The position numbers were made by a program, and so were the translations under genes. From a virus, in the IMG/VR virus record IMGVR_UViG_3300030430_001482, positions 1 through 27,730 of that record: a stretch of 27,730 nucleotides of DNA. The stretch is one strand, 5' to 3'. The notes beneath the pieces are model-generated. The model saw nothing but the letters and a program-made list of their open reading frames with translations. It had not been told where the DNA came from and did no database searches. Of this stretch, positions 10,301 through 16,161 are shown piece by piece (position 1 is the first letter of the stretch; every line of letters begins with the position of its first letter).

Positions 10301-11273
10301 GAGCAGTGGAGTATTTTCTGCAGGTCCACCTGGAAAAGCAGCAATGAAAGAATATCTTACAAGTCCCTTTAAAGATAAAATATCTGCTAGTGATAATTTT
10401 TTATTTAAAGTTGTTACAGAAGATTTCCAAGAGTTAGCAAACAAAAGAGCTAAAGGTCAGTCCGTCAGTATGTTTGATGCTATTTCTGATTTATATAAAA
10501 ATGTCCGAGAGAGAAATACATTTATGAGTTTTTGGGATGAATATAATGATAAATTCAACCTTGATGAACTCATAGAAAACTTCATAAAAGATGATATAAC
10601 AAATAGAAATGGAGAAGCCACACAATATATTGTGGATAATTTTACTAACAAACACTCTGTATCAGAATATGGAACCACTATGAGGCATGGTAAATTTTTG
10701 GATATTCAGGAAGTATTAAATTTATTTAGTAAAGAAAAATCTAAAGAAATACATAAACAATTTCGTTCCAGACCTCACACTTTTTTAACTAATAAAGATA
10801 AAGACATGGATTACTTAAATGCTCTTGCTGATGCATCAAATAGAGTTAAAGTGATAAATCTTTTTAAACCAAAACTAGGTCTTTCACCCTTAGCTAACTT
10901 TAAAGAAAGAAAAAACAATCCGTTTTATTTAAAATATGGTATGCCTAGCGATAAAAAATTAGAAGAACTTATAGCTAAAATGCCGACTGTGAATAGTGAC
11001 GGAACTGTGAAAGAAAAGAATTTGGGTTTCTCACTTCAGTATGGTAAATACAAAATTAAAGCATTGGAAGGGTTGGGACTTAAACCAAAGATTGTCCGTC
11101 CAGATGAAGACAACGCTTTTACATTTATAGAAGTTAATCTTGGAAACACTAAAGCAGAAAAAGCAGAGTTGTTAAAAAAGCTTGAACAACAAGAAATAGC
11201 TTTATATTCTCAATATATGCCAGTTCCTAACTTTAATGAGGTCAGAGATGACGAAGAGATGGGTGCGACTTAA
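7395..11273 (+). CDS. Very large putative internal virion / ejection protein (1292 aa)
   Basis: This is the largest gene in the window. It starts at ATG 7395 with AAGGT about 7 nt upstream and only 4 nt after the previous stop. The product is soluble-looking, Lys/Glu/Leu-rich and mostly helical, with a Pro/Gly-rich region at about 130-200. A more globular part follows at about 310-470, containing SPFFADNVSTYFSNY and GGEGTAPLYGHVRSLEIKEL. No recognisable nuclease, protease or lysozyme motif was found, but the globular part could be an enzymatic domain of unknown type. The length is close to that of T7 gp16 (about 1.3 kaa), and the position as last gene of the late cluster matches an inner-core ejection protein. 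The function is inferred. Confidence 0.75.
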   Translation: MAYKDLIDYTYLAGVGEPSRTEEDLAITEEDVKGFVQRRKAAAEKQKKAGMFSLAQGILEEQYSPRISLDYGEVLPILPGAYRQDTKAIKDKLIAEQLDIAQQIEDYKAALSDRPAPNLGIMSPRELVNTFKKADFTPLKPQGMGTGPIASPPDKPTDIANLPKFSLTGPAEFGPTAGGILRALGPAQFTNPLTKPKDALGSGFGFILKGMKGLTGEEYLTKSIVANIQKNSDATGKSILRDALEEKGVRIKDRTIKQKDTAQEELNKTLGVSEEVKEIEVTLPEFDTNLPDNARVIKEALKKNTEPNFPVLRVKDLMMSEELSGLEIQQTRKSPFFADNVSTYFSNYPETGAWQSAGYTRGIPAFRVSFSEEGVGLKAKGVTSPYGLSKTYKHPQVVGGEGTAPLYGHVRSLEIKELEPGTVHPFTGQKIGAKFGDPGVFALAKLPREYAQIKDLEEAGMLDPSKKVRLEKMTRDGADISNYDESVAKFNNYGINPNPPDDDLVGDFLVQFPRNVENPAGVLPSIKSFLTFKRRMQKLNAMLQLVPVPNISLQGKVKKTQNFGSLIRGGIANNRMTIDDVLRLIKAEDKEVKELFPEIVEAQNSERIILIENAIKNFVKIAVQNSFNAVDTVNITREMFLPGVIGKDTQIPNISVNSGVGEFLQGKFKGRAGDAVTLDDLVKYAQTLARIDAQTLILSRKGLTNTHNLQAVPGLTIRPKLRVNEKGNIEAVPEMLSEKQIEDMGEIEAAKEAHNSAQKGEIIDIEAESIGLLTSLAAKQSAVDIKAKLKPMTVMDQIRDLIEWEKLGGPELYQLYKASNVNAPASQLAMGFPVELRNKLKSLELNWGKGKRVKRLGEEQFDTFKTSQFKNPEAMLDNMRMQQRGDAILTPEQQMERFERAYNLEDETEMLGALAYTNTTANKAFANLQNRPDKLVEISTLHNVKQALKDGFDKLQFNTFTTMAELAGWSSGVFSAGPPGKAAMKEYLTSPFKDKISASDNFLFKVVTEDFQELANKRAKGQSVSMFDAISDLYKNVRERNTFMSFWDEYNDKFNLDELIENFIKDDITNRNGEATQYIVDNFTNKHSVSEYGTTMRHGKFLDIQEVLNLFSKEKSKEIHKQFRSRPHTFLTNKDKDMDYLNALADASNRVKVINLFKPKLGLSPLANFKERKNNPFYLKYGMPSDKKLEELIAKMPTVNSDGTVKEKNLGFSLQYGKYKIKALEGLGLKPKIVRPDEDNAFTFIEVNLGNTKAEKAELLKKLEQQEIALYSQYMPVPNFNEVRDDEEMGAT

Positions 11274-11569
11274 CCTTCGTTAATCACTTCCATAGCATTT
11301 AACTTATCTTCTATTTTACTAGCTTGTGAACGGAGCTGCTCTGCAACTCTCGTCAAGAACTCTTTACTGCTACCACTAATCCTCACATCATTTTTCCTCA
11401 ACACTGCAATCGTGTGACTATCTATAAGTGTCTTTGTGACTTCATCCCAAGTGTATTCACTAAAGGAAGGGTCTTCGTGCTCAGGTGCTATTACAACACC
11501 TATACCATTCAGGGTTAACGAAAGTTCTAAATCTAAGTCATTTATAAGTTCAATTCTTTTTATCGACAT
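11270..11569 (-). CDS. Small unknown protein, last gene of the early operon
   Basis: A 99-aa protein starts at ATG 11569 with AAAGGA 5 nt upstream, inside the end of the preceding gene (20-nt overlap). The N-terminal half looks beta-rich (IELINDLDLELSLTLNGIGV). The C-terminal third, from about residue 68, is helical and Arg/Leu/Lys-rich. There is no Cys and no catalytic motif. It is the last gene before the convergence with the late block: its TAA is the reverse of the TTAA that also holds the stop of the 1292-aa gene. No family was recognised. Confidence 0.7.
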   Translation of the reverse strand: MSIKRIELINDLDLELSLTLNGIGVVIAPEHEDPSFSEYTWDEVTKTLIDSHTIAVLRKNDVRISGSSKEFLTRVAEQLRSQASKIEDKLNAMEVINEG

Positions 11570-11804
11570 ACTTTTCCTTTGATGGAAGTTTCTCCCACTC
11601 TTTCATACTCATTCTAAACCTAACCAGTGCACTTCTGTTGTCGTCACTAACTAAGTCTCCTTGTGATATTCTTGCCCACTTTCTGCCCTCTACGACGTAC
11701 ACTAAATGTGTACCACATATGGGAAAACGTGATTCAAAAAATCTAGCCCTATACCTCTGTGCGTTTTTCCACACTGGGCTCTGAGGTTTCTCTATCTTTG
11801 CCAT
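11550..11804 (-). CDS. Small basic protein, unknown function
   Basis: This 84-aa protein starts at ATG 11804, preceded by AAAGGA at 6-nt spacing. It overlaps the end of the nuclease-like gene upstream by 56 nt and the start of the 99-aa gene downstream by 20 nt. It is Arg/Lys-rich, with a single Cys and an aromatic-rich core (QRYRARFFESRFPICGTHLV, then VVEGRKWARI), and ends with a charged helix. The two long overlaps and the good ribosome site argue that it is a real gene. No domain was recognised. Confidence 0.65.
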   Translation of the reverse strand: MAKIEKPQSPVWKNAQRYRARFFESRFPICGTHLVYVVEGRKWARISQGDLVSDDNRSALVRFRMSMKEWEKLPSKEKYVDKKN

Positions 11805-12213
11805 TCTTGTTCCTTTCTCTGAATGCCTTGATTACGTCCGATGAAAATAATTTCTGTATATTAAGTAAATACATCGTCGATGCATTGTGGTCGCCCCCCT
11901 TTACTGTTTTAGTGTAGTCAAGAGAGTTAATAATACTGCGTAAAACATCAGTCCGAAAAACAAGTGTTGCATAGGTTTCATCCCCAATACATAGGTTATG
12001 AAACCAATAATCTGATTCTGTTGCTTTGATTCCCGAAGGTTTACCATAACTTTCATACTCCACTGCTATATTGCCAGTTCGTTGCCACATATCTCTTTCA
12101 GATTTAACTTCAATCTTTTTATTTTGAAGCATGTCTGCAACTTGTTTTTCTCGGACCTCTCCGTAGTTCAAATCAATGTCAAACTTCTTTCGGTCCTTTA
12201 CTGACGGCTTCAC
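11749..12213 (-). CDS. PD-(D/E)XK-like nuclease or related phage protein (154 aa)
   Basis: The start is GTG 12213, forming a GTGA overlap with the preceding stop. Residues 17-60 carry the signal: an N-terminal helix with E19 and E22, then IEVKSE (E35-V-K37, the E-x-K half of a PD-(D/E)XK site), then W-Q-R-T-G-N-I-A-V-E, then YGKPSGI and T-x-S-D-Y-W. This pattern, EVK followed by TGN-x-x-VE and GKPSGI, recalls a phage protein group usually left unnamed. The fold assignment rests on the E-x-K motif; the acidic residue normally found before it is not clear, so catalysis is not certain. It may process replication or packaging intermediates. Confidence 0.65.
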   Translation of the reverse strand: MKPSVKDRKKFDIDLNYGEVREKQVADMLQNKKIEVKSERDMWQRTGNIAVEYESYGKPSGIKATESDYWFHNLCIGDETYATLVFRTDVLRSIINSLDYTKTVKGGDHNASTMYLLNIQKLFSSDVIKAFRERNKNGKDRETSEPSVEKRTEV

Positions 12214-12449
12214 TTCTTTTTGCTTTCAGTAGTTTCCTCTGGCTGTTTTCTTTCTAAATACTTAAGTATCATGGATAGTCTGTCATCATATTTACCTATT
12301 TCTGATATCTCTTTATCCATAGCCTCAATGATATCTGAATGCTCTCCGATACCCGTTGACCTGCTTAAATATATTTCTACATTCGCAATATGCTTATTTA
12401 TGTGTCCGACATAATAAGATTTAAGTGCTCCTAGTAACATTTCTCTCAC
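12210..12449 (-). CDS. Small helical protein, unknown function (GTG start)
   Basis: A 79-aa protein. The GTG at 12449 has AAGGAG eight nt upstream, whereas the first ATG (12440) is too far from that site, so GTG is the supported start. The sequence is almost entirely helical and charged, with IGEHSDIIEAMDKEISEIGK followed by YDDRLSMILKYLERKQ, and ends in a Lys-rich tail. It overlaps the 67-aa gene upstream by 29 nt and the nuclease-like gene downstream by 4 nt. No domain was recognised; a small coiled-coil partner protein is possible. Confidence 0.65.
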   Translation of the reverse strand: MREMLLGALKSYYVGHINKHIANVEIYLSRSTGIGEHSDIIEAMDKEISEIGKYDDRLSMILKYLERKQPEETTESKKK

Positions 12450-12624
12450 TTTTGTTTCTCCTTAGATTTTTAAAGTAACTGTGATTAAATCCCCTCAACC
12501 ATTCTTTCCCTCTAAAAGAAGAGGGATTAAATGGGTTTGTGGACTCATGTATAATACGTCTAGTCTTCTTCGTCCTATAAAAGTCTCGTTGTCCTTGTAT
12601 ATAGAATCTGTCAACAATAGCCAT
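12421..12624 (-). CDS. Small Rmf/CrpP-like motif protein (67 aa)
   Basis: This protein begins at ATG 12624, three nt after the RNR stop, with only a weak ribosome site. It is strongly basic. The central segment shows QGQRDFYRTKK, then NPF, and after a short gap KEWLRGF followed by SYFKNL. This resembles the ribosome modulation factor pattern (G-x-x-A, then C/N-P-Y, a short gap, then W-L-x-G-W) that also occurs in small phage and CrpP-like proteins. Rmf dimerises ribosomes in stationary-phase bacteria, so a phage version might act on host ribosomes. The similarity is short and seen by eye, so the assignment is tentative; it may be an unrelated basic protein. Confidence 0.55.
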   Translation of the reverse strand: MAIVDRFYIQGQRDFYRTKKTRRIIHESTNPFNPSSFRGKEWLRGFNHSYFKNLRRNKSERNVTRST

Positions 12625-12627
12625 ATT

Positions 12628-14559
12628 TTAACCTATATCCACCACTTCACAGCTATCTGCTGTACAAGCTAATGTTTGATTACCTACAGTATTATCTTCT
12701 TTTTCATACTCAGCAAGTTTTGACCAATCAATAAACTCAGGCATCTTAGTTAAAAACTCTTTGTAGTGTTCCTCCGTACAATCTTGATAAGGTGCTTGTT
12801 CATACACCATATCACTTCTTGGCAAGAAAGACAAGCCTGAAGCTATATCAAAGTTCTTATATATCCAAGCACCAGTCTCTAACCATTCATCTTTGCCAAC
12901 AGATATAGTTACAGATGGCTTATGCTCACACCAACTAGAAGCATAGACTTTCCAAAACTCTAATTGTTCAATAGCAGACATATCATCTCTAGTCACACAC
13001 ATATCAGGTGCTTTAATAGGAAAGCTAAATACAGCATTACTTTGACTCCATCCGTCAGTTTCCCATGGTATGTTTTGGTCCATCATAAATTGTGTGAGTG
13101 GGTCTTTTTTATCTCCACGCACAGTTCTTATGTAATACTGACTGTGTCTTGCATGGATACCTGACGCAGAATCTGTGAGTTGTGAAACTGTGCCTGATGG
13201 TTTTACACAAGTAATAGCCGTAGATTGTGGTATACCCATAGCCTCAGCAAACTCTTTGTTAGTGTCAACGGCTACTTCTTTTAACAACTGTAAAACATAA
13301 TTTAAGTCTGTATCCTTATCCTTACCATTAGTAATAGCATTATCCATAATGCCTGTCATAGACACACCTAGCAACCTCTCTTCAGACGTGTTAGTATGCC
13401 ATATCTTACGTAAGTATGGAAAGTGAGTTAAGGTAGACTGAAACGTACCTATTATAGTAGCTACACGAACTTTCTTTTTCAAGTCCTCAACAGTGTCATT
13501 CCCACGTACAATTATCTCAGATAAGTTACAGAACTGATATGGACGCAATATAATCTCACTACATGGATTAGTGCCGAAATCATACTCAGGATTTCTTCTA
13601 CCATTCTCAGCCGCCTTATTCTTAGCCGCCCCACGATAAAACATACCTCTCTCACCAGTTCCAGACTCAGCCAAAGCAAGCCACTCTCTCATAAATGTGT
13701 AAGAATCAGGCTTATCTGTGTAAGCTACTGAGTTATTTGACATTTGTCGTTGTGGTTCAGTCTTATAAAATTCTCCAGTTTTAGCATGTCTCATTCTGCC
13801 ATCAGATAAATTAGATAAGCTAATCATAGCAGAACGTCTTACACCACCTGAGACTACAACTTCTCCTACTTTACACATAAGGTCGTGACATTCTAGGCTT
13901 GACAACTTTCTACCTTTTGCTTCTTTAAACACTTTTAATGTGAACCGAAACAAATTATCCAAGGGAACTGGTCCTGATGCTCTACCACCAAATATCTTTA
14001 GCTTTGCACCAGCAGGTCTAATAAGAGACAAGTCCCATTTAGGTATCTCTCCTGCCCATAGTAAAGCCAATAGCTTACGGAAAGCTTTTGCCCATCCTTC
14101 TTTACTGTCTTTAACAATAATAGTTTCTTCTGTATCAAACAATAATCCAGGAACTTCAGGCAACTTACTTATGCAATCTCGTTCCACAGAGAAGCCAACA
14201 CCAGTGCCACACATAAGTATATACATAGCTTCATCAAATGCTTTTGGGTCATCTACTGGCAAATAAGAACAATTATATCCTGCAGTGTTATCTCTATCTA
14301 AAGCCTTGCCTGCAGTCATCATAGCTCTCATAGACGGCATAACTTCAGAGTGAAGTATAGCCTCATGCAGTTCTTCTTTAACATTGTCAGGTATAGTATA
14401 ACTATGTTTTTTCAAAAGATGTGAACTCATAAAGTTTACATATCTGCCCACAGTCTCATGCCATTCCTCTCTTCTGTTTTCATCATCAAGCCATCTTGCA
14501 TATCTAGACTTGTGAATAAATTGTTGATAATACGTTGGTAAAATTACGTTACTTTTCAT
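12628..14559 (-). CDS. nrdJ: Adenosylcobalamin-dependent ribonucleoside-triphosphate reductase (class II)
   Basis: This enzyme reduces ribonucleoside triphosphates to dNTPs using a B12-derived radical, supplying DNA precursors in the infected cell. At 643 aa it is somewhat shorter than the monomeric Lactobacillus-type enzyme. The active-site residues are all visible: C97 in AGYNCSYLP, C333 within NPCSE (N331, E335), and C344 in RPYQFCNL exactly 11 residues after C333, as in that enzyme. A C-terminal C632-x4-C637 pair near the end would re-reduce the active site. The gene overlaps the preceding 55-aa gene by 4 nt (ATGA). The dependence on cobalamin implies a host that makes or imports B12. The identification is firm. 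Confidence 0.95.
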   Translation of the reverse strand: MKSNVILPTYYQQFIHKSRYARWLDDENRREEWHETVGRYVNFMSSHLLKKHSYTIPDNVKEELHEAILHSEVMPSMRAMMTAGKALDRDNTAGYNCSYLPVDDPKAFDEAMYILMCGTGVGFSVERDCISKLPEVPGLLFDTEETIIVKDSKEGWAKAFRKLLALLWAGEIPKWDLSLIRPAGAKLKIFGGRASGPVPLDNLFRFTLKVFKEAKGRKLSSLECHDLMCKVGEVVVSGGVRRSAMISLSNLSDGRMRHAKTGEFYKTEPQRQMSNNSVAYTDKPDSYTFMREWLALAESGTGERGMFYRGAAKNKAAENGRRNPEYDFGTNPCSEIILRPYQFCNLSEIIVRGNDTVEDLKKKVRVATIIGTFQSTLTHFPYLRKIWHTNTSEERLLGVSMTGIMDNAITNGKDKDTDLNYVLQLLKEVAVDTNKEFAEAMGIPQSTAITCVKPSGTVSQLTDSASGIHARHSQYYIRTVRGDKKDPLTQFMMDQNIPWETDGWSQSNAVFSFPIKAPDMCVTRDDMSAIEQLEFWKVYASSWCEHKPSVTISVGKDEWLETGAWIYKNFDIASGLSFLPRSDMVYEQAPYQDCTEEHYKEFLTKMPEFIDWSKLAEYEKEDNTVGNQTLACTADSCEVVDIG

Positions 14560-14723
14560 CTTAATACCCTTATAGTTACATCTTTTGTTTGCAACCCAAC
14601 TATTTCATGTAGTAGGTCACCAATCATATCTTCCAATATAAATGGAAGCTCCTCTTTGTCAAGTGTGAACTCTTCCGAATCCACTTCAGCAGACACTCTA
14701 ATCGTTATCTTCGACTTCCTCAT
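14556..14723 (-). CDS. 55-aa protein between DUF3310 and RNR
   Basis: A short frame starts at ATG 14723 inside the end of the DUF3310 gene and stops with TGA at 14558-14556, overlapping the RNR start (ATGA). The product begins MRKSKITIRVSAEVDSEEF and ends TKDVTIRVLR. It has a beta-like first strand, an acidic helix (FILEDMIGDLLHEIV) and a matching basic beta strand at the end (ITIRV and VTIRV at the two termini). The balanced composition, full use of an otherwise empty 138-nt gap and 4-nt coupling to nrdJ support a real gene. No ribosome site is strong, so translation probably depends on coupling. Function unknown. Confidence 0.65.
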   Translation of the reverse strand: MRKSKITIRVSAEVDSEEFTLDKEELPFILEDMIGDLLHEIVGLQTKDVTIRVLR

Positions 14724-14991
14724 CTTGCACCACACTAATCAAGCGAGATAAATACCACTCGGCTTTCTGCAAGTCCTGCAAAGGCTTGCCTTTGTATTTG
14801 TATCTCCACAAATACTTCATAATATTTCCTTGTAAGTAACTCTTAAATTCAGTGCCCGTAGCAGCTTGTATGGCATCAATACACTCTATACCAAAATCAT
14901 TGTAATGAGCAGGACTATTTACCATATCTTCCAACTCTACATTGTCAGACTGTTCTTGTGCTTGTTTAATCCTCATCTTCATGTACTCCAT
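14698..14991 (-). CDS. DUF3310 family protein, related to T7 gp1.7 C-terminal region
   Basis: Residues 25-90 show the DUF3310 signature: SPAHY (P27, H29, Y30), GIECIDAI (E36, D39), GNIMKYLWRYKYKGKP, then DLQKAEWYLSRL. The same domain forms the C-terminal part of T7 gp1.7, described as a nucleotide kinase; shorter stand-alone members like this one (97 aa) are common in phages and remain uncharacterised. Placement directly before RNR agrees with nucleotide metabolism. The frame opens at a TTG (15000); I chose the first ATG at 14991, just past the preceding stop, but ATG 14982 or 14976 (with GGAG upstream) are possible starts. The acidic tail EEVEDND is outside the domain. Confidence 0.85.
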   Translation of the reverse strand: MEYMKMRIKQAQEQSDNVELEDMVNSPAHYNDFGIECIDAIQAATGTEFKSYLQGNIMKYLWRYKYKGKPLQDLQKAEWYLSRLISVVQDEEVEDND

Positions 14992-14996
14992 GTGTC

Positions 14997-15236
14997 TCAA
15001 TGTATTGTTACTCTTCCTATTTCTTCGTCTATACTTTGACGTCCATCTTCTAATACTTGGTCTGTATCTCTTATAGCAGTGTGAACCATACCTCTTGTGA
15101 GTAAAGCATAGAACATAGTATCTTCTTCTGTCAATAAATTTTTATCGTGACTATGATAAATCTCTACATCAAAACCTTTGTCTAAGTGTCTGATTATAAT
15201 AGCAGAATCACCTCTGTTTAAATTTATTTTACTCAT
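14997..15236 (-). CDS. Small soluble protein, unknown function (79 aa)
   Basis: The frame is open much further upstream, but that part lies antiparallel in frame to the membrane-protein gene. ATG 15236 has a strong GAGGA site 7 nt upstream and forms an ATGA overlap with the preceding stop, so it is the likely start. The product is 79 aa, acidic and compact: a beta-rich first half (SAIIIRHLDKGFDVEIYHSH), a helix around TEEDTMFYALLTRGMVHTAI, and an acidic end. There is no Cys. It sits between the membrane protein and DUF3310. No domain was recognised. Confidence 0.75.
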   Translation of the reverse strand: MSKINLNRGDSAIIIRHLDKGFDVEIYHSHDKNLLTEEDTMFYALLTRGMVHTAIRDTDQVLEDGRQSIDEEIGRVTIH

Positions 15237-15505
15237 GATTTTTTCCTCAAAAAAACTGACGGCTTTCTCTTTGCAGTTTCGAAGGTAGCTACTGTTAACA
15301 CAACTGCACTTATCAAGAATACATGAGCAACAGCAGTTATACCAAATACCCACATACTTCCAAAATACATAGAGAAAATTATACACCACATCCATGCTAA
15401 CACTTGCATAACCATATGTCTTGTATTTAAGTCAGGTATGTGACGTAAAGGATTACGTTCATGGTTCATAACAGATTGCCATGTATCGTGTACTATTTTA
15501 GTCAT
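15233..15505 (-). CDS. Small two-pass membrane protein
   Basis: A 90-aa protein from ATG 15505, overlapping the end of the upstream nuclease gene by 8 nt. Residues 1-30 are polar (NPLRHIPDL, NTRH). Two hydrophobic segments follow, about 31-49 (MVMQVLAWMWCIIFSMYFG) and about 52-75 (WVFGITAVAHVFLISAV and following), then a basic C-terminal tail (KRKPSVFLRKK). By the positive-inside rule both ends would be cytoplasmic. Small inner-membrane proteins in phage replication clusters can alter the host membrane or anchor replication, but this one has no recognised family. It could be holin-like in shape, although it lies far from the lysis-type gene. Confidence 0.75.
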   Translation of the reverse strand: MTKIVHDTWQSVMNHERNPLRHIPDLNTRHMVMQVLAWMWCIIFSMYFGSMWVFGITAVAHVFLISAVVLTVATFETAKRKPSVFLRKKS

Positions 15506-15842
15506 TTTTTGTTACCACTTCTATAAAATGTTCAGCATCAACTATAGCTAAAGGTTTTCTTCTATTCATCTTTATAATTAATAATGGTTCACCCTTGTAA
15601 TTGTGAGTCTCAGCTTGTTCATAATAATTATAAATTGTAGTCATTCTCTCTGTATTTTTACACTCGATGTTGTAAGGGAATTGTTTATAGGCAACTGTAG
15701 ATAACTGGACATCAACTCCGTTGACTCCCATAGGAGTAGACTTGATGTCCAACTCAGTTACTCTTTTAAGTAGACTTAGTAGTTTTTCTGCTACCCATGT
15801 CTGTAGCTTTCTTCCCTTTGCTTTTGCTGACCTTGGAGACAT
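15498..15842 (-). CDS. PD-(D/E)XK nuclease, Holliday-junction-resolvase-like
   Basis: A 114-aa protein. The K-A-K-G-R-x-L-Q stretch at residues 7-14 leads into a helix containing E19, followed by D44 in VNGVDVQLS and E60-C-K62 in FPYNIECKN. This is the E...D...E-x-K order of a PD-(D/E)XK site. The size and pattern fit small phage nucleases of Holliday-junction-resolvase type that cut branched DNA before packaging. The frame is open to 15959, but the extra 39 residues are Ser/Lys/Arg noise antisense in style. ATG 15842 has a purine-rich site upstream and keeps the conserved motif. Its first 25 codons overlap the preceding gene. Confidence 0.8.
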   Translation of the reverse strand: MSPRSAKAKGRKLQTWVAEKLLSLLKRVTELDIKSTPMGVNGVDVQLSTVAYKQFPYNIECKNTERMTTIYNYYEQAETHNYKGEPLLIIKMNRRKPLAIVDAEHFIEVVTKND

Positions 15843-16161
15843 CCTCTTCTTCTTCAATACGGATTTCTGTGATGTTAGCCGCTGGGATGGTAACTTTCTG
15901 ACCTTTCGTTTCGAGGGTCGGGAAAGGGACTTGGCTGTTGAGTTCTTCGATAAAGGCATCTGCTCTCTCTCTACTTATCTTAAATATTTTTGCAATAGGA
16001 GAGCCGTCAGTGCCTTTATACTGAATCGTCAGTGTTACGCCACTCTTCGGTGATATGGGTGTACCAAATCCACTTGGGGTTTCTTCCTTTGCTTGGTAAT
16101 TGTCTTTTGAACTCGAGGTTTTTCCAGCATCTTGTCTTGTAGGGACAATAACTGCACTCAA
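15766..16161 (-). CDS. Small protein overlapping the exonuclease gene, start unresolved
   Basis: The convincingly coding part lies from about 16032 down to the stop at 15766. It reads IQYKGTDGSPIAKIFKISRE, then ADAFIEELNSQVPFP, then KGQKVTIPAANITEIRI, and ends in a Lys/Ser tail. No ATG, GTG or TTG lies in frame in that part. The nearest are TTG 16161 (AGGA about 9 nt upstream, used here, 131 aa) and ATG 16212 (148 aa). Both would place the first residues inside the conserved Fe-S cysteine region of the exonuclease gene. Non-standard starts at CTG 16032 or ATT 16026, coupled to the exonuclease stop, are an alternative. Family and function are unknown; no Cys or catalytic motif is seen. Confidence 0.5.
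   Translation of the reverse strand: MSAVIVPTRQDAGKTSSSKDNYQAKEETPSGFGTPISPKSGVTLTIQYKGTDGSPIAKIFKISRERADAFIEELNSQVPFPTLETKGQKVTIPAANITEIRIEEEEDVSKVSKSKGKKATDMGSRKTTKST

Noticed and set aside
7009-10678. Several minus-strand frames of 70-180 codons under the large virion-type genes
   Set aside because: They are antisense shadows with Ser/Leu/Ile/Cys-rich composition and no ribosome sites; the plus-strand genes are continuous there.
15237-15395. Upstream extension of the 79-aa gene (Cys/Trp-rich 53 residues)
   Set aside because: This part lies in a shifted frame over the two-pass membrane gene and has an odd Cys/Trp composition; a strong GAGGA site marks ATG 15236.
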